This document shows positions 1-11,371 of a stretch of DNA of 64,000 nt, in pieces. Location: contig JAMFTG010000044.1 of NCBI GenBank assembly GCA_023974075.1, forward strand, positions 124,001 through 188,000, written 5' to 3'. Numbering within the stretch: position 1 is the stretch's first letter; the number at the start of each line of letters is the position of its first letter. The DNA is from Chaenocephalus aceratus. Its lineage: Eukaryota > Chordata > Actinopteri > Perciformes > Channichthyidae. Made by a program: the position numbers and the translations under genes. The notes under the pieces are model-generated. The model saw only the letters and a list, made by a program, of their open reading frames with translations. It had not been told where the DNA came from and did not search any database.

Positions 1-1440
1 TTTTCCTTGTTGGCCAAAGTAGCTCCTGGACACTCTTCGTACAGTCAGCTCACGTTGCACTGACCGGCTGAATAGATAACGAAGGCGACAGGGACGGAGA
101 GGACAGGCCAAATCACCACAAATCAATTCTAGAGATTATTCATTTGCATCAATAAGAATCTCTTTGAAGCTAAAGGAGGAAAAGAGGCGGAGAAAGTACA
201 ACATACTCTGGACTGTTCCATATATGAATGATTTCCAAATGATAATATTACACATATAGTCAAGAAATCCACTTGATATAAGAACATTTCCACCAGAATG
301 TAGTATGTGCTCATACTTGCAGGAACATGAGTCACCGGGCTGTGCGGTCCACTCAGTCTAAGTACATCTGAGTAGCCTTTACGAGAGGTTGGTGAATATC
401 AAGAGTCTGGGTGGTGCTGCTGTGAGCGCTGAACGAGGCCCGTCTGTCTGCAGCTGATTGCTGGACCTCCATCCGCTCAAATGGACACTACTTTCTTCTG
501 ACCTTCTGACTACGGGCATCGAAAAATGCTTTCAACGCTTCGCCCATTCATTTAATGTGGTGACGTAGAAGATTTTTAAACTTCGCCGAACTGCATTGTG
601 GGGAGCGTGGCATGGCTTTGCAAGCATCACGAGCATCTATCGGCTTCAAAAGTTGAACAATGTTGAGGCTCGATGCTTGGCATCAGCCAATCAAATCCCG
701 CGTATGCAAATCTGACAGTACAAGCGCTAGCCAATCAAACCGCGTGTATGCTGGGAGAGACTACGCAGGTCATTTCCTCATTCAAAAAAGGCAGAGGGAG
801 GTGGCAGAGACAGTGGGTGGAACTGGTAGGTTTTCGCCTGTTTGGGGAGTTTATATCCAGTGTACTTCGTTTTAACATTGCTATTGCTTTGTATGCCGGG
901 GGCGGGAGATTCCTGATTGGTTGTTGGTCGCGAGAAATCGCCAAGCCTCAGATTTCAAAAGTAGCTCACCAGCCAAAAAGGTGTGGGCACCCCTGCTCTA
1001 GAATGTCCTTCTTGCGGTCCGGATTGATGGGCCCGAGTCATGGCTCTCACTGACCGCAGTGAGAGCCATGAGGCTGTCGTCTTCCTCTGCATCTTGAGCC
1101 CGAGGAGGCATTGACAAAGAAGGACAACTTATTCTGTTACATTTAAATTCAAGAGAGGGAAAGGAATGTGTATTTGAACATGTTTCAATACCTCAGTGAC
1201 CAAGTTCTCCATATCTACTGATGCTGTTCCTGCTTTCACAACAGCCTTGTCCAGAGAGATAATGGTAGGTGTGATGGGTCAGAACATGTGGTGCCGGCCC
1301 CCCTGCACCACACTAGCAGCACACATCTCTCCACAGTGCCTTTTGATATTGATGGGAAAACATATATATGTTTTGAAATATTACACGTAATTTAAAAATA
1401 CAATGACTACCATACAATACATAGCGCTTCATAGCTGAAC
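1..1440. other. No gene recognised
   Basis: Short open frames occur here (for example at 660-1053) but none shows a recognisable domain, a consistent splice pattern or any similarity I can name. The stretch is of ordinary composition and has no clear terminal repeats. I see nothing to annotate with confidence. Confidence 0.5.
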
Positions 1441-2230
1441 GTGTTTTCCCCGTTCGTCCCCTTCAAAAGATCTTGACTCAATCGCCCGGACCATTTCTGT
1501 AAAGAGGAAAGAAGAGATTACTCACATTGGCAACAGGCCATTGGCACTTAACGAATGGTGCCAGCCTTAACGGGGACACATCCCAGTGAGGGATGCTGCC
1601 CTCAGAGCCCCTGATCGACACCATGCGCTCCACTGAAGGAGACGATGGTGGTGTTCTGGGGGAGGCCTGGTTCTGCCTCGCCCCCCGTGTCAGGCCCCTC
1701 TGAAGTAGATCTTGCCTTGTGACATTTATTTTAAACATTTTTGAGTTGTCTATTTTCCCCTTGAGGTTGTCCAGGAGGTCTGACAAGCTACATCAAAGAA
1801 AAACTATATTTTAAAACATTCAGCTCTGGTGGTAAACATAATCTCTTCACAATAGATGTTCTGCATACCTGCTCTGCCCTGGTCCGGTCCCGTCAGTGGT
1901 GCTTCCTCGTTAATGACGCTGGAAAGATGTAACATGTTTTAAATATCCATAAAGGAAACCTGAATCCATCAAATGGTCAAATGTAGGATGGCCTCAGTAA
2001 AAGGGGGGCGAATAAAGTGACTCGACAAAGGAATGCAAATCCAAGTGCACGAGGAATTCATACAACAATGTTAGACGTGCATTTTCCCTTTCCTCTGTAA
2101 CCCCAGAGCATTCTGCATGGATATGTATGACCACCTGTGAAAAGAGTTCTCCACACACCGGACAAGCAACATAAGAGAAACACATTTACCACCAAAAAAG
2201 AAATCTATTTAAAAAGTATTTAAAAAAGAT

Positions 2231-2531
2231 GTACCGTACTTTCCGGACTATAAAGCTGCAGATAAGCCACAGCAGCTGAATTGTCCGTCTGTCTTGCTCT
2301 CGTTCTGTCTCTCGGTTCCACTTTTACTTTGGCGCGCTACCTGTCTCACTCTTTTCCGGCCTCCAGCTTTTCCTGCTGGAGCCCGCCGCTTAGAGGTGGC
2401 GGGCGCGGACCGGTCATAGAGCCCGTAGTGTTACAGGTGGTTCATAGATGTAGGAGGTTCCCTAGTGGCCGTTAGCTGTACACAGAAAATGGGGGGAAAA
2501 GTCGCGGCTTATAGTCCGAAAAGTACGGTAC
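2231..2531. mobile_element. Short TIR element (MITE) in an intron
   Basis: The two ends are long inverted repeats. The left end begins GTACCGTACTTTCCGGACTA and the right end is its near-perfect reverse complement (one central mismatch). The repeats can be read as TA-flanked, which would fit a Tc1/mariner-type target, but the palindromic GTAC end leaves the exact boundary open. It lies between exons of the G2E3-like pseudogene and has no coding capacity. Confidence 0.75.
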
Positions 2532-3094
2532 TAAAAGGAAAGGCCTGTATGTAGCACTGTAGTCTCCTCACCTCGGACCCGATGGTGTTGCCTTATCAGT
2601 GGACACCTGTAACATGTCACTAATCCACATCGTGCGTCTGGATGCTCAAACGTATGAAATAATACGAACAAGCATGAAACCTAAGTTTTGATTGCTCACT
2701 TGATTGTCATGTCCTCCGTGGTGTTGAGCAACTGGACATCACCATCAGACGCATCTGTGTGGGTCTATGAGAGCAAACATCAAACAATAACAGGAGTTAT
2801 AGAGTTACCAAAAAAACAATGTTATTACAAAGTACGGGATAGGCTGATGGAACTGTGCTGACATATTTTAAACACCTGTACGTCAAACAGGCAGAAAAGA
2901 CCAGTTTCATTCAGCCTTACCTCAAAAGGGGCATCAAGCTCTGGGCCAGATATCTGCTCCGGCCTACACTCTGCATAGGAAGCAGCTGCAAAGGCACATC
3001 CTTATCACGCGTCATGCACCGTGCCTTTGGCATGCTCTCGAGCTCTGGGGCTGTGGGGGCCAAGGGAGAAGTGTGCAAAGTGTGCTGGATGGGC

Positions 3095-3097
3095 ATT
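3095..3097. repeat. 3-bp target duplication (ATT), left of MITE copy 1
   Basis: ATT directly precedes the left terminal repeat and recurs at 3755-3757 directly after the right one. Confidence 0.7.
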
Positions 3098-3754
3098 AGG
3101 CGCTTTCACACCGCAGTACTTTCCCCACAAAGGTTCAAGAGAACTCTTTAGTTCTCATGAACTAAGTACAGATCGCGTTCACACCAGAAAAAGTCCCTGG
3201 GGGTGGATTAGGCAAATGAAGCCGCTGACGTCACTTCTTCTTCTTCTTCGGGTTTACTGGCAGGCCGCAAACCACTTCACGGCGTATACTGCCACCCGGC
3301 CGGAAGTCCCCGGAGTTGGGGAAGGCTTCAGTAGAAGGGGACTCCCAGCAGCTTCTACTGAAGCCTTCCGAGTAAATCGCCAGAACGCCGACACCTCCTC
3401 ATCTCCACCGCTCCCATGTTTTATTTTGTGTTGCCATAAGTTAGTCTCTCTGCGTTTCTGCGCTGGGCTAATGCTAATGCTAATAATGCTAATAATGCTA
3501 ATGCGAGGATAATAAAATGGCGGCTTCAGAAAACCTTTTGGGAGTTTTACGGGGCGTGGTTTGCAATCCGCCAGCCAATCAGGAATATAGCTCTTTTCTC
3601 ACAAGAGAGCCGCTCGAAAGTCCCTGCTCTCTAGCAGGGACTTTCGAGGGGGTAAAAAGGTTCATGAACTACTTTTAGTACCGGCTCTTTTTGGTGTGAA
3701 CAAAAGAGTTCTCATGAACCTTGGTGGGAAAAGTACTGCGGTGTGAATGCGCCT
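3098..3754. mobile_element. Harbinger-like MITE, copy 1
   Basis: Long terminal inverted repeats (AGGCGCTTTCACACCGCAGT at the left, the reverse complement with one change at the right) bound 657 bp, and the flanks 3095-3097 and 3755-3757 are both ATT. Related copies are at 11372-11994 and 40948-41564, each with its own 3-bp duplication. A 3-bp target duplication suits the PIF/Harbinger superfamily. The element holds a GCTAAT-type microsatellite and a degenerate central palindrome. It interrupts a coding exon of the G2E3-like pseudogene. Confidence 0.85.
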
Positions 3755-3890
3755 ATTATGTAGAGGCAACCCTGGCCTCCCCAGGCCTTCAGGAGACTGG
3801 CCCCTGAGTAGCCCCCCTCCTGCGGGGATATGACACACAACTTTCTTTGACCAGATCGTCCTGTTGGGGTTGAACCATATATTTCTCTTA

Positions 3891-3945
3891 TACATTACAT
3901 TGCATTTAGCTGACGCTTTTATCCAAAGCGACTTACAATAAGTAA
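3891..3945. repeat. Fragment of a common fish hAT-type repeat core
   Basis: The fragment contains GACGCTTTTATCCAAAGCGA, the highly repeated core seen in many fish genomes. Other fragments in this window are at 6128-6385, 12237-12268 and, inverted, at 60935-61100. It separates two coding blocks of the G2E3-like pseudogene, so it lies in an intron or has replaced coding sequence. Confidence 0.7.
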
Positions 3946-4359
3946 TATACGGTTTGTTGGAAGGATCATACTTTTCAAATCAATTACTTTTATTACAAAC
4001 ATTCTTAAATCAGCTTGTAATAAATAATACAAATGGAATCTTCTGCTTTTTCCCCGTGGCCTTGTGTATGAGCCAGGCTCCCTCGGGCTCAGCCATCTTG
4101 GGGCAGACCTCAAAGGATATCTGTAATCATTGATCCGTATGGTCAGCATCCTCCGGGACGCGTGCAGACCTTCTTCCCAGCCCAGCCTGCACGAGAATAA
4201 GCTCCTCAGAGGGCTTGGGGGTTTCCTCGGAGGATGAAGAATGGAACACGGACAGTTTTAGGGCCCGTTCTTTGCTTCTCTTTTGGGAAAGGATCTGACG
4301 TTTTGTTTGACCGGAATAGTCCAGGGAAAGACCTGACAGACAGGGTGTCGATGACATTT

Positions 4360-6125
4360 GAAGTCATACGAAAGCGGCAAAACTGTGGAACGAACTTTAA
4401 CAGAACTATTTAAGAGATTTGTGTATTTCCCTGGCTCGAATCCTTTCACAAGAAGGTAATACATAATGACTATCTCATTTCAATAAGAATATCAGGTCCA
4501 GGCTAACATGGGAATGTATATATAACAACATTCAATTTATGATTTAGTCCAGACTCAGTCCAATGCAGAAGAAAGGAATATAATGTCTCACCTACATGTG
4601 CATGACATTCCCTATTTACAGCTAGCGCCCGTTTTAGAATAAGGTTGATCGTACCGAGCAAAGTGAATCAAAGTGGCTCCTCGACAAAAGAAAAATAATA
4701 TTTCAAGTTTCTTTCTCCTATATTTGTGACTTCAATCTCAAAGAGGTTCAATTTCTTTTCTCGCAAAGAAAAGTCATGCTTTTCTCCTCCGTCACATAAT
4801 TATTGTGACTGAATATAATTTATTTGTCGTCTTAGAAGACGTTGTTTACATTCACTTCCAAAATGAGATGGCTCATATGTTGCGGCTCATTGGCGATGAT
4901 TGGATAACTGAACGTTCATGGGCCGTGAAGCAGAGTTAGAGCTAAATGGCTAAGTCCATAAATACAAATTAATATTCTTGTTGCTATTCAGTTGATTAGG
5001 AAAGATGCTCTCCGGCAATATCCCCGCATAATGCTGCACTTTGTCCGAGCCCTGAGGGACGCCACAGGATGCATAATTGCATCTAAGCAGGGGTTGATCG
5101 TAGATAAAAGAACCGTCTGCTAATGAAGTAGAAGCTGAACCAACAAAGACTTATGCCAGCGAGGCCAACACCGTCTGTTCCCCATTATCAAATACAGCCC
5201 TAAGGTTAGAACTCCCCCAACATGCTGCCGAAGTATTTATGCAATTAGAAATCTGTAGACACTTCATATCGTAATCTTCAAAGACCTCCTCCAATGAAAA
5301 TCAAGATTTGAACCTAGTTAACTGTATGTGTTATATGTTACAAGACCTGGTCAAGGCTATATACAAACTGCATCACGATGGCATCAGGGATTTTAAAGCA
5401 GACGAACGCTACTGTAAAACGAGTAGTATGTTTATTGCTTTTATAAAATAAATGTCTCATTTTTAACTGTTTATTTGTCTGTTTCTTCTTTAAATGCAAT
5501 GATAATGTTTGGCTCATATCCTATGTCTAATATAACTCGATGCCTTTGTAAAGCACTTAGCTCAAATGGCCGTCTCTAAGTGAAATCGCCTAATGTGGAC
5601 ACGGCTGTTGAACAAGAGACGAATGGTTAGCATGGCACCCAGAAACTCTTAGGCTATCAAGCAAATGTTTATATTATGCATTATTAAATATCCAACTGGA
5701 AGTGTGCGAACAAAACATTTTCTTTTTGGTTTTAGCCGGTTAACTGCACACTTGGCTTGTTAGATAAAAATAACAAAATACTTTATGTTCAAGGAGACTT
5801 CTCATTCAGCGAGCGGACATCCAGTAGCACAGCCCGAGCTAACTGCAGTGTATTAGCCGTGACCTTTCTGGATGCACTAACAAGGCGGCCAGGCAGCAGT
5901 GAGCTGTCAGCAATGCCGCGCTGGAGCCTAATCTCCCGTAATACCCTGAGCAAAACAGAAAGCGTGAATCTGCAAAAATAATAAACATGCCTGATTACAC
6001 TCGGGCTTTAGTGAGCGCCTTTACATGGATGAGCGGGGTGCAAACCTCTGTGTCAGCACACATCTGCTCTGCTGAAGTGTCCTTGAGCAAAACTATGGAG
6101 CCAAAGCAATGCTCCAGTGGGGAAT
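4360..6125. other. No gene recognised
   Basis: AT-rich sequence with no persuasive open frame, splice pattern, terminal repeat or tandem array. The 74-codon frame at 5757-5981 has no features I recognise. Confidence 0.5.
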
Positions 6126-6127
6126 TT

Positions 6128-6385
6128 ATTACATTACATTGCATTTAGCTTTGGATTTAGCTGACGCTTTTATCCAAAGCGACTTACAATAAGTGCGTTC
6201 GACCAACAAAATACAACCTTGAAGAAAACAGAATCATAAAGTACATCAGGTTTCATAGAGCCAAGCATTTCAAGTGCTCCTCAGCTGGCTTTAGAGGAGC
6301 CAGTCCTTTGTTAGTATATAAGTGCTTTGTTAATAGTTCTATCGCTCGAAGTGGAGTCGAGAGCGATGAGTTTTCAGTCCGGAAG
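6128..6385. repeat. Fish hAT-type repeat, longer copy
   Basis: It starts with the GACGCTTTTATCCAAAGCGA core and continues into sequence that is matched in inverse orientation at 60935-61100: the TGATGTACTTTATGATTCTG stretch and the segment reading GAAGTGGAGTCGAG near 6350. The two copies define a family longer than the core alone. Confidence 0.7.
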
Positions 6386-6419
6386 GTGTGTGAGCTGAAT
6401 TTATAACCTCCTTTTCCCT

Positions 6420-6560
6420 ATAGTGCTTCTAGACCGACATGTTTTTGGTGCTTGCAACGAACCGGATTCCGGAGCTTAGAGGCGGCTCCGCTGCGGTGTG
6501 AACAGGAAAAAACGGTGCTTTTCAGGCTCCGAACCGGCCCCACACACAACCGCGTTGGTG
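6420..6560. repeat. One end of a MITE-like repeat
   Basis: GC-rich segment with AACCGGATTCCGGAGC and ACCGGTT-type inverted words, typical of one end of a fish MITE. No matching second end was found nearby. Confidence 0.35.
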
Positions 6561-6955
6561 TGTGTGTGACTGGCATTTGTTTTCAGAAGATATTATGATG
6601 GTGTCGTTCGTTCCGGTGCACACACACATCATGCGCCTTGGTGACCGGACATCTCCTTCATAAAACGAGTAATCGGGCAGTTTGGTGTGTGTGTGTGTGT
6701 GTGTGGACTAGCATTACTGTACTTGTGGGGACCTACATCTGTTTACATAGTCACGTGTGGGGACTGGCTCCCTTATGGGGACAAATTGGAGGTCCCCATG
6801 AGGGGAATCATTAATTTTAGGGTGAAGACCTGGTTAGGGTTAGGCATGTGTTGTTATGGTTAAGGTTAGGATAAGTCTCCAGGAAATGCATGTAAGTCAA
6901 TGTAATGTCCCCTGAACTGATGTATACGTGGTGTGTGTGTGTGTGTGTGTTAGTT
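6560..6955. repeat. GGGGACC-type dispersed repeat with GT tracts
   Basis: Two (GT)n tracts (about 6683-6704 and 6929-6951) flank a segment rich in GGGGAC and GTCCCC words and in GGTTAGGGTTAGG. This is a widely dispersed fish repeat in my recollection. It has no coding potential. Confidence 0.5.
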
Positions 6956-7377
6956 TCATCGTTGACAGTGCTCCGACACAGAAAGGGAAAGGTTGTGATA
7001 TAATCCAAAGATAGTGGCATTTTGAAAAACTAGCTTCTAGTCTTTCTACTTATTTCAGGGCCAAAGAATATAACCTTAAACTGAAATCAAATTCTGGAAG
7101 AGCAAAAAGAACACACCGTTAGCTTTAGCTTCTCTGCATCCAGGCTGAACTCCTCCAGCACAACAGGGACTCTGCCAGCCCTCAGCTGTCACCACACAGC
7201 CTGGCTTCAACACCCCCCCCACTGCTTCCAAAGCCTTTGTCCGTCCTCCCTCCCCGCCCCAATCCCCCTGCTGAGCACTCCGGTCCCTACCACCTCATCT
7301 TAGGAGTGCCTTTCCTCCACTGACACATGAAGCCCCCTCCCTTGCTTCAGTCTGAGTACAGGCCGGGATAAGACGGA

Positions 7378-7448
7378 GCGCTGCTGGTGTAGTGGTATCA
7401 TACAAGACTCCCATTCGTGTGACCATAGTTCGACTCCCGGGCGGTGCA
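7378..7448 (+). tRNA. tRNA-Gly(CCC)-like sequence, probably a pseudogene or SINE head
   Basis: A 71-nt cloverleaf-like sequence. The acceptor arms GCGCTGC and GCGGTGC pair over all seven positions (two G-T wobbles). The A box TGGTGTAGTGG and the B box GTTCGACTC are present. The anticodon loop CTCCCAT gives CCC. The T stem is broken at three of five pairs and the anticodon stem has one mismatch, so I favour a decayed tRNA or a tRNA-derived SINE head over a working gene. Confidence 0.5.
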
Positions 7449-7571
7449 TGTATTTATCTACCTTAGTAAGTCAAGTCTGTCACCACCTTCGCGCAGCTGC
7501 TGGCGCCACTTCGTCCGGTCCTACCAACCTCTCCCAGCTGTCCGTCACAATGTCCAGGGCCTTCATGCCCA

Positions 7572-7627
7572 ACAGACACCATACGAGTAGCTGACGTAGT
7601 GTAAATTAAATATAACATATTGCTAAC
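7572..7627. repeat. Direct repeat, left copy
   Basis: The stretch from AGACACCATACGAGTAGCTG to ATAACATATTGCTAA recurs at 8118-8178 with a few substitutions and a short GT insertion. The pair brackets the repeat and tandem array at 7628-8117. Confidence 0.75.
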
Positions 7628-8117
7628 TAGGGGTGTAACGGTTCACAAAAATGTCGGTTCGTTACGTACCTCGGTTTTTAGGTCACGGTTCGGTACAGCA
7701 GAAAAAAAATCACAAAACTAAATATATTTTTAGGATGTGCTAGGACCCAACGGCGCCCGAGCACGATGTGCTAGGACCCAACGGCGCCCGAGCACGATGT
7801 GCTAGGGCCCAACGGCGCCCGAGCACGATGTGCTAGGGCCCAACGGCGCCCGAGCACGATGTGCTAGGGCCCAACGGCGCCCGAGCACGATGTGCTAGGG
7901 CCCAACGGCGCCCGAGCACGATGTGCTAGGGCCCAACGGCGTCCGAGCACGATGTGCTAGGGCCCAACGGCGTCCGAGCACGAGCAGGGCCCCATCAGGA
8001 CATTCTGCTCTATCAATTCAACTAAAAGTTTTTTTAGCCAATGGCAAATACCCATAGAAACAACACTTTTCACGTTTACTTGATCGGGGAATCGTAAGAG
8101 GAGCCTCGCTGCCCAAA
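7628..8117. mobile_element. hAT-like repeat end carrying a minisatellite
   Basis: The left part contains GGGGTGTAACGGTTCAC followed by TACCTCGGTTTTTAGGTCAC, a common fish hAT-type terminus. No matching inverted terminus was found on the right, so the element is incomplete or its end has diverged. An exact 31-bp array makes up its middle. Confidence 0.5.
7734..7981. repeat. Minisatellite, exactly 8 x 31 bp
   Basis: Eight head-to-tail 31-bp units begin GATGTGCTAGG and end CCGAGCAC; 248 bp is exactly 8 x 31. Units 1-2 carry GGACCC where the others have GGGCCC, and units 7-8 carry GCGTCC where the others have GCGCCC, so variants sit at the two ends. Confidence 0.95.
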
Positions 8118-8178
8118 AGACACCATACGAGTAGCTGCCTTAGTGTAATATAATGTGTGTGTATAATAACATATTGCT
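8118..8178. repeat. Direct repeat, right copy
   Basis: Partner of 7572-7627. It shares AGACACCATACGAGTAGCTG and ATAACATATTGCTAA and is longer by a GTGTGT insertion. Confidence 0.75.
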
Positions 8179-8324
8179 AAGTCTGTTTCAGTGGCATCCT
8201 CTTTGTTCCACACATACTCCATCAGGTTTTGTTTTGTTTTCAAAGTCAGCTACTGGATGTCAGACCACAGACTGAACAGACCTCATCACAGAACCTGCGT
8301 TGACCCCATGAAAGCGGTCATCGG

Positions 8325-8393
8325 CAGGGTGTTCTCTTATTGGACGGCAGGGTGTTCTCTTATTGGACGGCAGGGTGTTCTCTTATTGGACGG
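8325..8393. repeat. 23-bp tandem repeat, 3 copies
   Basis: Three units starting GTGTTCTCTTATTGG at 8329, 8352 and 8375, with no differences seen within the repeated core. A 109-codon frame spans it, but nothing else supports coding. Confidence 0.9.
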
Positions 8394-8399
8394 CTTGGC

Positions 8400-9280
8400 G
8401 TGTCACTGCTTTGTGACCAATGCACCTTCAACATTGATTAGTCTGCACCCAGACGCATTTATGTCATCAGCACACATCAGGCTGCAGGAACACTTCAAAG
8501 ACACCATTCTTGCATCGTGATTGCTTTCATAATCACACGAGGGAAAACACAAAGGTCACTTTGTTGTACGTGATGAGGGCACGAGCTGATGGCTATTGGG
8601 AATCACAGAAGATGAGAAGCCACTCAGCAAGTGATTGTGTGTTTGAAATCCGTGTGAAGGTGGTCTTCGATGGAAAGGAGAGTAGAAGAAAGAGATGAGT
8701 CGATGACAAAGACGACAATTACAAGAGAAGAACACAGTTTATCTTTATTCAAAAGATGTTGTTGGATCAATACATTTATTCCTGACATGAAGTTCGCCCT
8801 TTCAGGTTTCAAATCGCACTTAAGGGGAAGGCAAAAACATCGTTTTTCAAGTACTGGTCAATTTTGAGATTTTGTGCTACTTTGATTCCATAACATGTTT
8901 TCTTTCAGGCTTTTGGAAGGGAAACGTACAAAATACATTTAAGTGTTTATTTGACTTTAGTGTGTCTGTTTGCGTCTGTAGATTTCTCCTAAATTCACCA
9001 AAAGTTAGCTTTCTAACGTAACATAAAGTGCCGCGACCGCTGTGTGCACCATGGCAACAGAGGTATCGCTGGAAAGCTCCGTCTCTCCTGCACGATCTCA
9101 TCAGATCCAAATATTGTAATTTCCTTTGTATCAGCAACCAATCGTGAAAGCACAAAGGGGTCTTAAACCAAGAAACGAAATCTCACTGGCTGGTGTCAAT
9201 TTCTGACGACGTGATTCGTTCAGATGCGTCACGTGGTGTGCTAAAACACTTCCTGGCTAGCTTTGAGCTAGAAATTGAAA
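8400..9280. other. No gene recognised
   Basis: Several short frames exist on both strands (8510-8698, 8877-9155) without recognisable motifs. No terminal or tandem repeat was seen. Confidence 0.45.
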
Positions 9281-9287
9281 TCTCAAA

Positions 9288-9491
9288 ATGGCAAAAGAAC
9301 GGGGAAAAAAACGTTCACAGAGAAGAAGACGACAATTGTCACTTGCACGAAGCAAGGTTATACAAAAAACAAATGACGCCGAACATGAAATACCTTCACG
9401 GAGTGCGTCGAGGCGCAAGCTGTCGTCCAGAGAACCGGAGGGTTCAGCTAGCGCCTCACTGCCATCTTTAAAGGTCGTTTCCTCAAAATGA
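9288..9491 (+). CDS. Possible basic N-terminal exon, unrecognised protein
   Basis: A 67-codon frame opens with MAKERGKKRSQRRRRQ, is strongly basic at its N-terminus and Ser/Lys/Arg-rich throughout. Its style resembles N-terminal regions of some repeat-associated fish proteins, but I cannot name a family. The ATG sits in a favourable context (AAAATGG). No downstream exon was identified. It may be a chance frame. Confidence 0.25.
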   Translation: MAKERGKKRSQRRRRQLSLARSKVIQKTNDAEHEIPSRSASRRKLSSREPEGSASASLPSLKVVSSK

Positions 9492-10226
9492 GTTTTTTCT
9501 CCTACTCTGAGTTCGAAATGTCAACTCCAGTAGCACGTAGAGACACCAAACCTTCCAGTTATATTCCTATCAATATTATGAAGGCTTTTACAGAAGGGTT
9601 TGTTCATATATCATTCATAGCCTGAATTATACAACATTGTATACCTAAAAACATGGGGAAAATTGATATTTTAGGGCGGTTGACAGTATGTTCTGATTTA
9701 TGGAGTGATAGAAAGAGATATCCAAAATCCCTTCTGTCAAAGCCTTAGATGCTAATATGACTACAACATGAAACAAGAATTTTGAACCTGGCTTTATCCA
9801 AAGTTCAGATTTCGGTTCCTGAAATGTGTTAAAATATGCGCATATTTAATGAGGTAATGGATCATTTGTATATTTAAACATGATATTTCAGAACACTTGT
9901 AATACAAAAGACAATTGCCTTATTGTAAGTAATTAACTGGAGACATTTCTAGCTGATACCTTTAAGTAAAAAAAAGTACCCTATTCACCTGGGGTGTCTC
10001 GCCTTAAAGGGGATTGTGGGACACTTAACTTCGGCCAGGACACCCACTGACACACTTTGAGGGCTGGCAGCTTGATGACTCATACTTAGTCAAACAAATG
10101 TGAACAAGTTAATTTGCTAAATACCTCCTAACTAAGCTTTCTGTAGGTTGTGATGGGTTACGGACTTCGGTAAGTGTTTGATTAAGTTACAGCTTCTCTT
10201 ACAACTGACTGTTAAACTTACTGTAA
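9492..10226. other. No gene recognised
   Basis: AT-rich sequence without a persuasive frame, terminal repeats or arrays. Confidence 0.45.
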
Positions 10227-10467
10227 ATTGAAAGTCAGTCCTCAGGATATTGTTATGCCAGCCCTTCGAATCGTATTAACGTTGACAAGACGACTCCGTC
10301 TCGAGGTCCTGTTCCTCCCCCTGGAGCCTTGCCACGTCAGCTCGCTAGTTGTTATCCTCTTGGTATCAGTTATCATATTTGAAGCTTCGGGGATGTTTGA
10401 CAGGCGACATGTCGGCACATATTCATTGTTCCCTCCTTACTGTCAGCCACTTTGAATGAAAGCACGA
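10227..10467 (+). repeat. Duplicated 240-bp segment, copy 1
   Basis: A 241-bp stretch recurs in direct orientation at 14309-14552 with only a handful of differences and a net 3-bp length change. Each copy holds a 75- or 76-codon frame starting MKVSPQDIVMPAL, and the 3-bp change keeps that frame open. Both sides lack obvious terminal repeats. It may be a dispersed repeat or a short segmental duplication; coding is unproven. Confidence 0.85.
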
Positions 10468-11371
10468 AGTCAACGAAGAAACGTCCGTATTCAGCCGAAG
10501 CCAGCAGTTGGTGCTAAAAGGAACGAAAAGCCTCAGAGAGATACATTTCAATCAAGTATCTGAAGCATGCGTTGATCTATTTAACCGTCGTAGCCTGGTT
10601 ACAAGCTGTTCAACCAAAAGGGAGAGCTACAAAAGGATGACATGCTTGGTAGTGCTCAGGTGATGATGGATCAGCTGCAGAGATGTGTTGATAATGCAAT
10701 GTTCTTCATGGGCAACCACTTTCGTAATTGACATTGTCATTGTATCCATTGGTAAGATACGAGTATGTATGGGTGAAGCCAAACGCCATCTCTCCTACGT
10801 CGGACCCAACGTCTTTGTGGTGGTTTATTCTCTTCCAGGCTTGTATGTATTTCTCTCAGTAACATGTTATAGCTGAAGTTAAGGGGGGCTGGCCGCAGAC
10901 GTTGGGTTCCTGGGCTGTAACCAGGAAGCCAGATCAGTAGTCCTACCAGGAGTCAACTGCAGGAACATGGTGTCCATATCGTTGCAAGAATAGTACACAC
11001 TGAATATGGCCTGCATCTGATATGCTATTATAAGATTTGTTTACAAAATGCACTCTTGAAGCCTCTCTGAACCCACCCGGCATGTCTACCCATCTCCCCC
11101 CTTTCCCTGGAGGCCCATTACATCCAGCATGGTGTTCTTCTTAAGTATGATTACTAAGACCGTATAGATAATCAACAAACTGCTTATCAACCTAAATGTT
11201 TCATAAGCAACATTTCTAAAGCATCTAAATAATTCCTTAATACCATTTATAGTCTTTCTGTTTTATTAAGCCTGTGTGTGTCTGTAACTTCTTTCCTCTC
11301 CGTTTCTTTACACACGTTCTTATCCTTTCTCTTTGTAATGACCTGCTGATGGTTCCTATCAGCACGGCAAT
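10468..11371. other. No gene recognised
   Basis: No domain, terminal repeat or array seen. A 63-codon frame at 10685-10876 has a hydrophobic tendency but no recognisable identity. Confidence 0.45.

Larger units (their letters stand above)
1478..4357 (-). pseudogene. G2E3-like UBZ/HECT ubiquitin-ligase pseudogene
   Basis: Minus-strand gene remnant read in order from about 4357 down. A first block (4357-4040) holds a segment with the motif LVQAGLGRR followed by an in-frame TGA near 4129. An exon at about 3885-3755 continues, beyond a MITE, at 3094-2915, joining at LYI/MPIQ. Small exons at 2754-2700, 2606-2572 and 1918-1869 have consensus splice sites on both sides. An exon around 2185-2090 carries a UBZ-type zinc finger (CPVC...HIHAEC). 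The exon at 1789-1478 matches the start of a HECT domain (FKINVTRQDLLQRGL) and then loses frame. This order fits the multi-copy fish proteins named G2/M-phase-specific E3 ubiquitin ligase-like. The stop, the frameshift and the insertion make it a pseudogene. The family call is from recalled motifs; exon edges are approximate where no splice signal is given. Confidence 0.7.

Noticed and set aside
7734..7981. Regular array resembling a CRISPR
   Set aside because: The units are directly head-to-tail without unique spacers, and the host is a vertebrate; it is a minisatellite.
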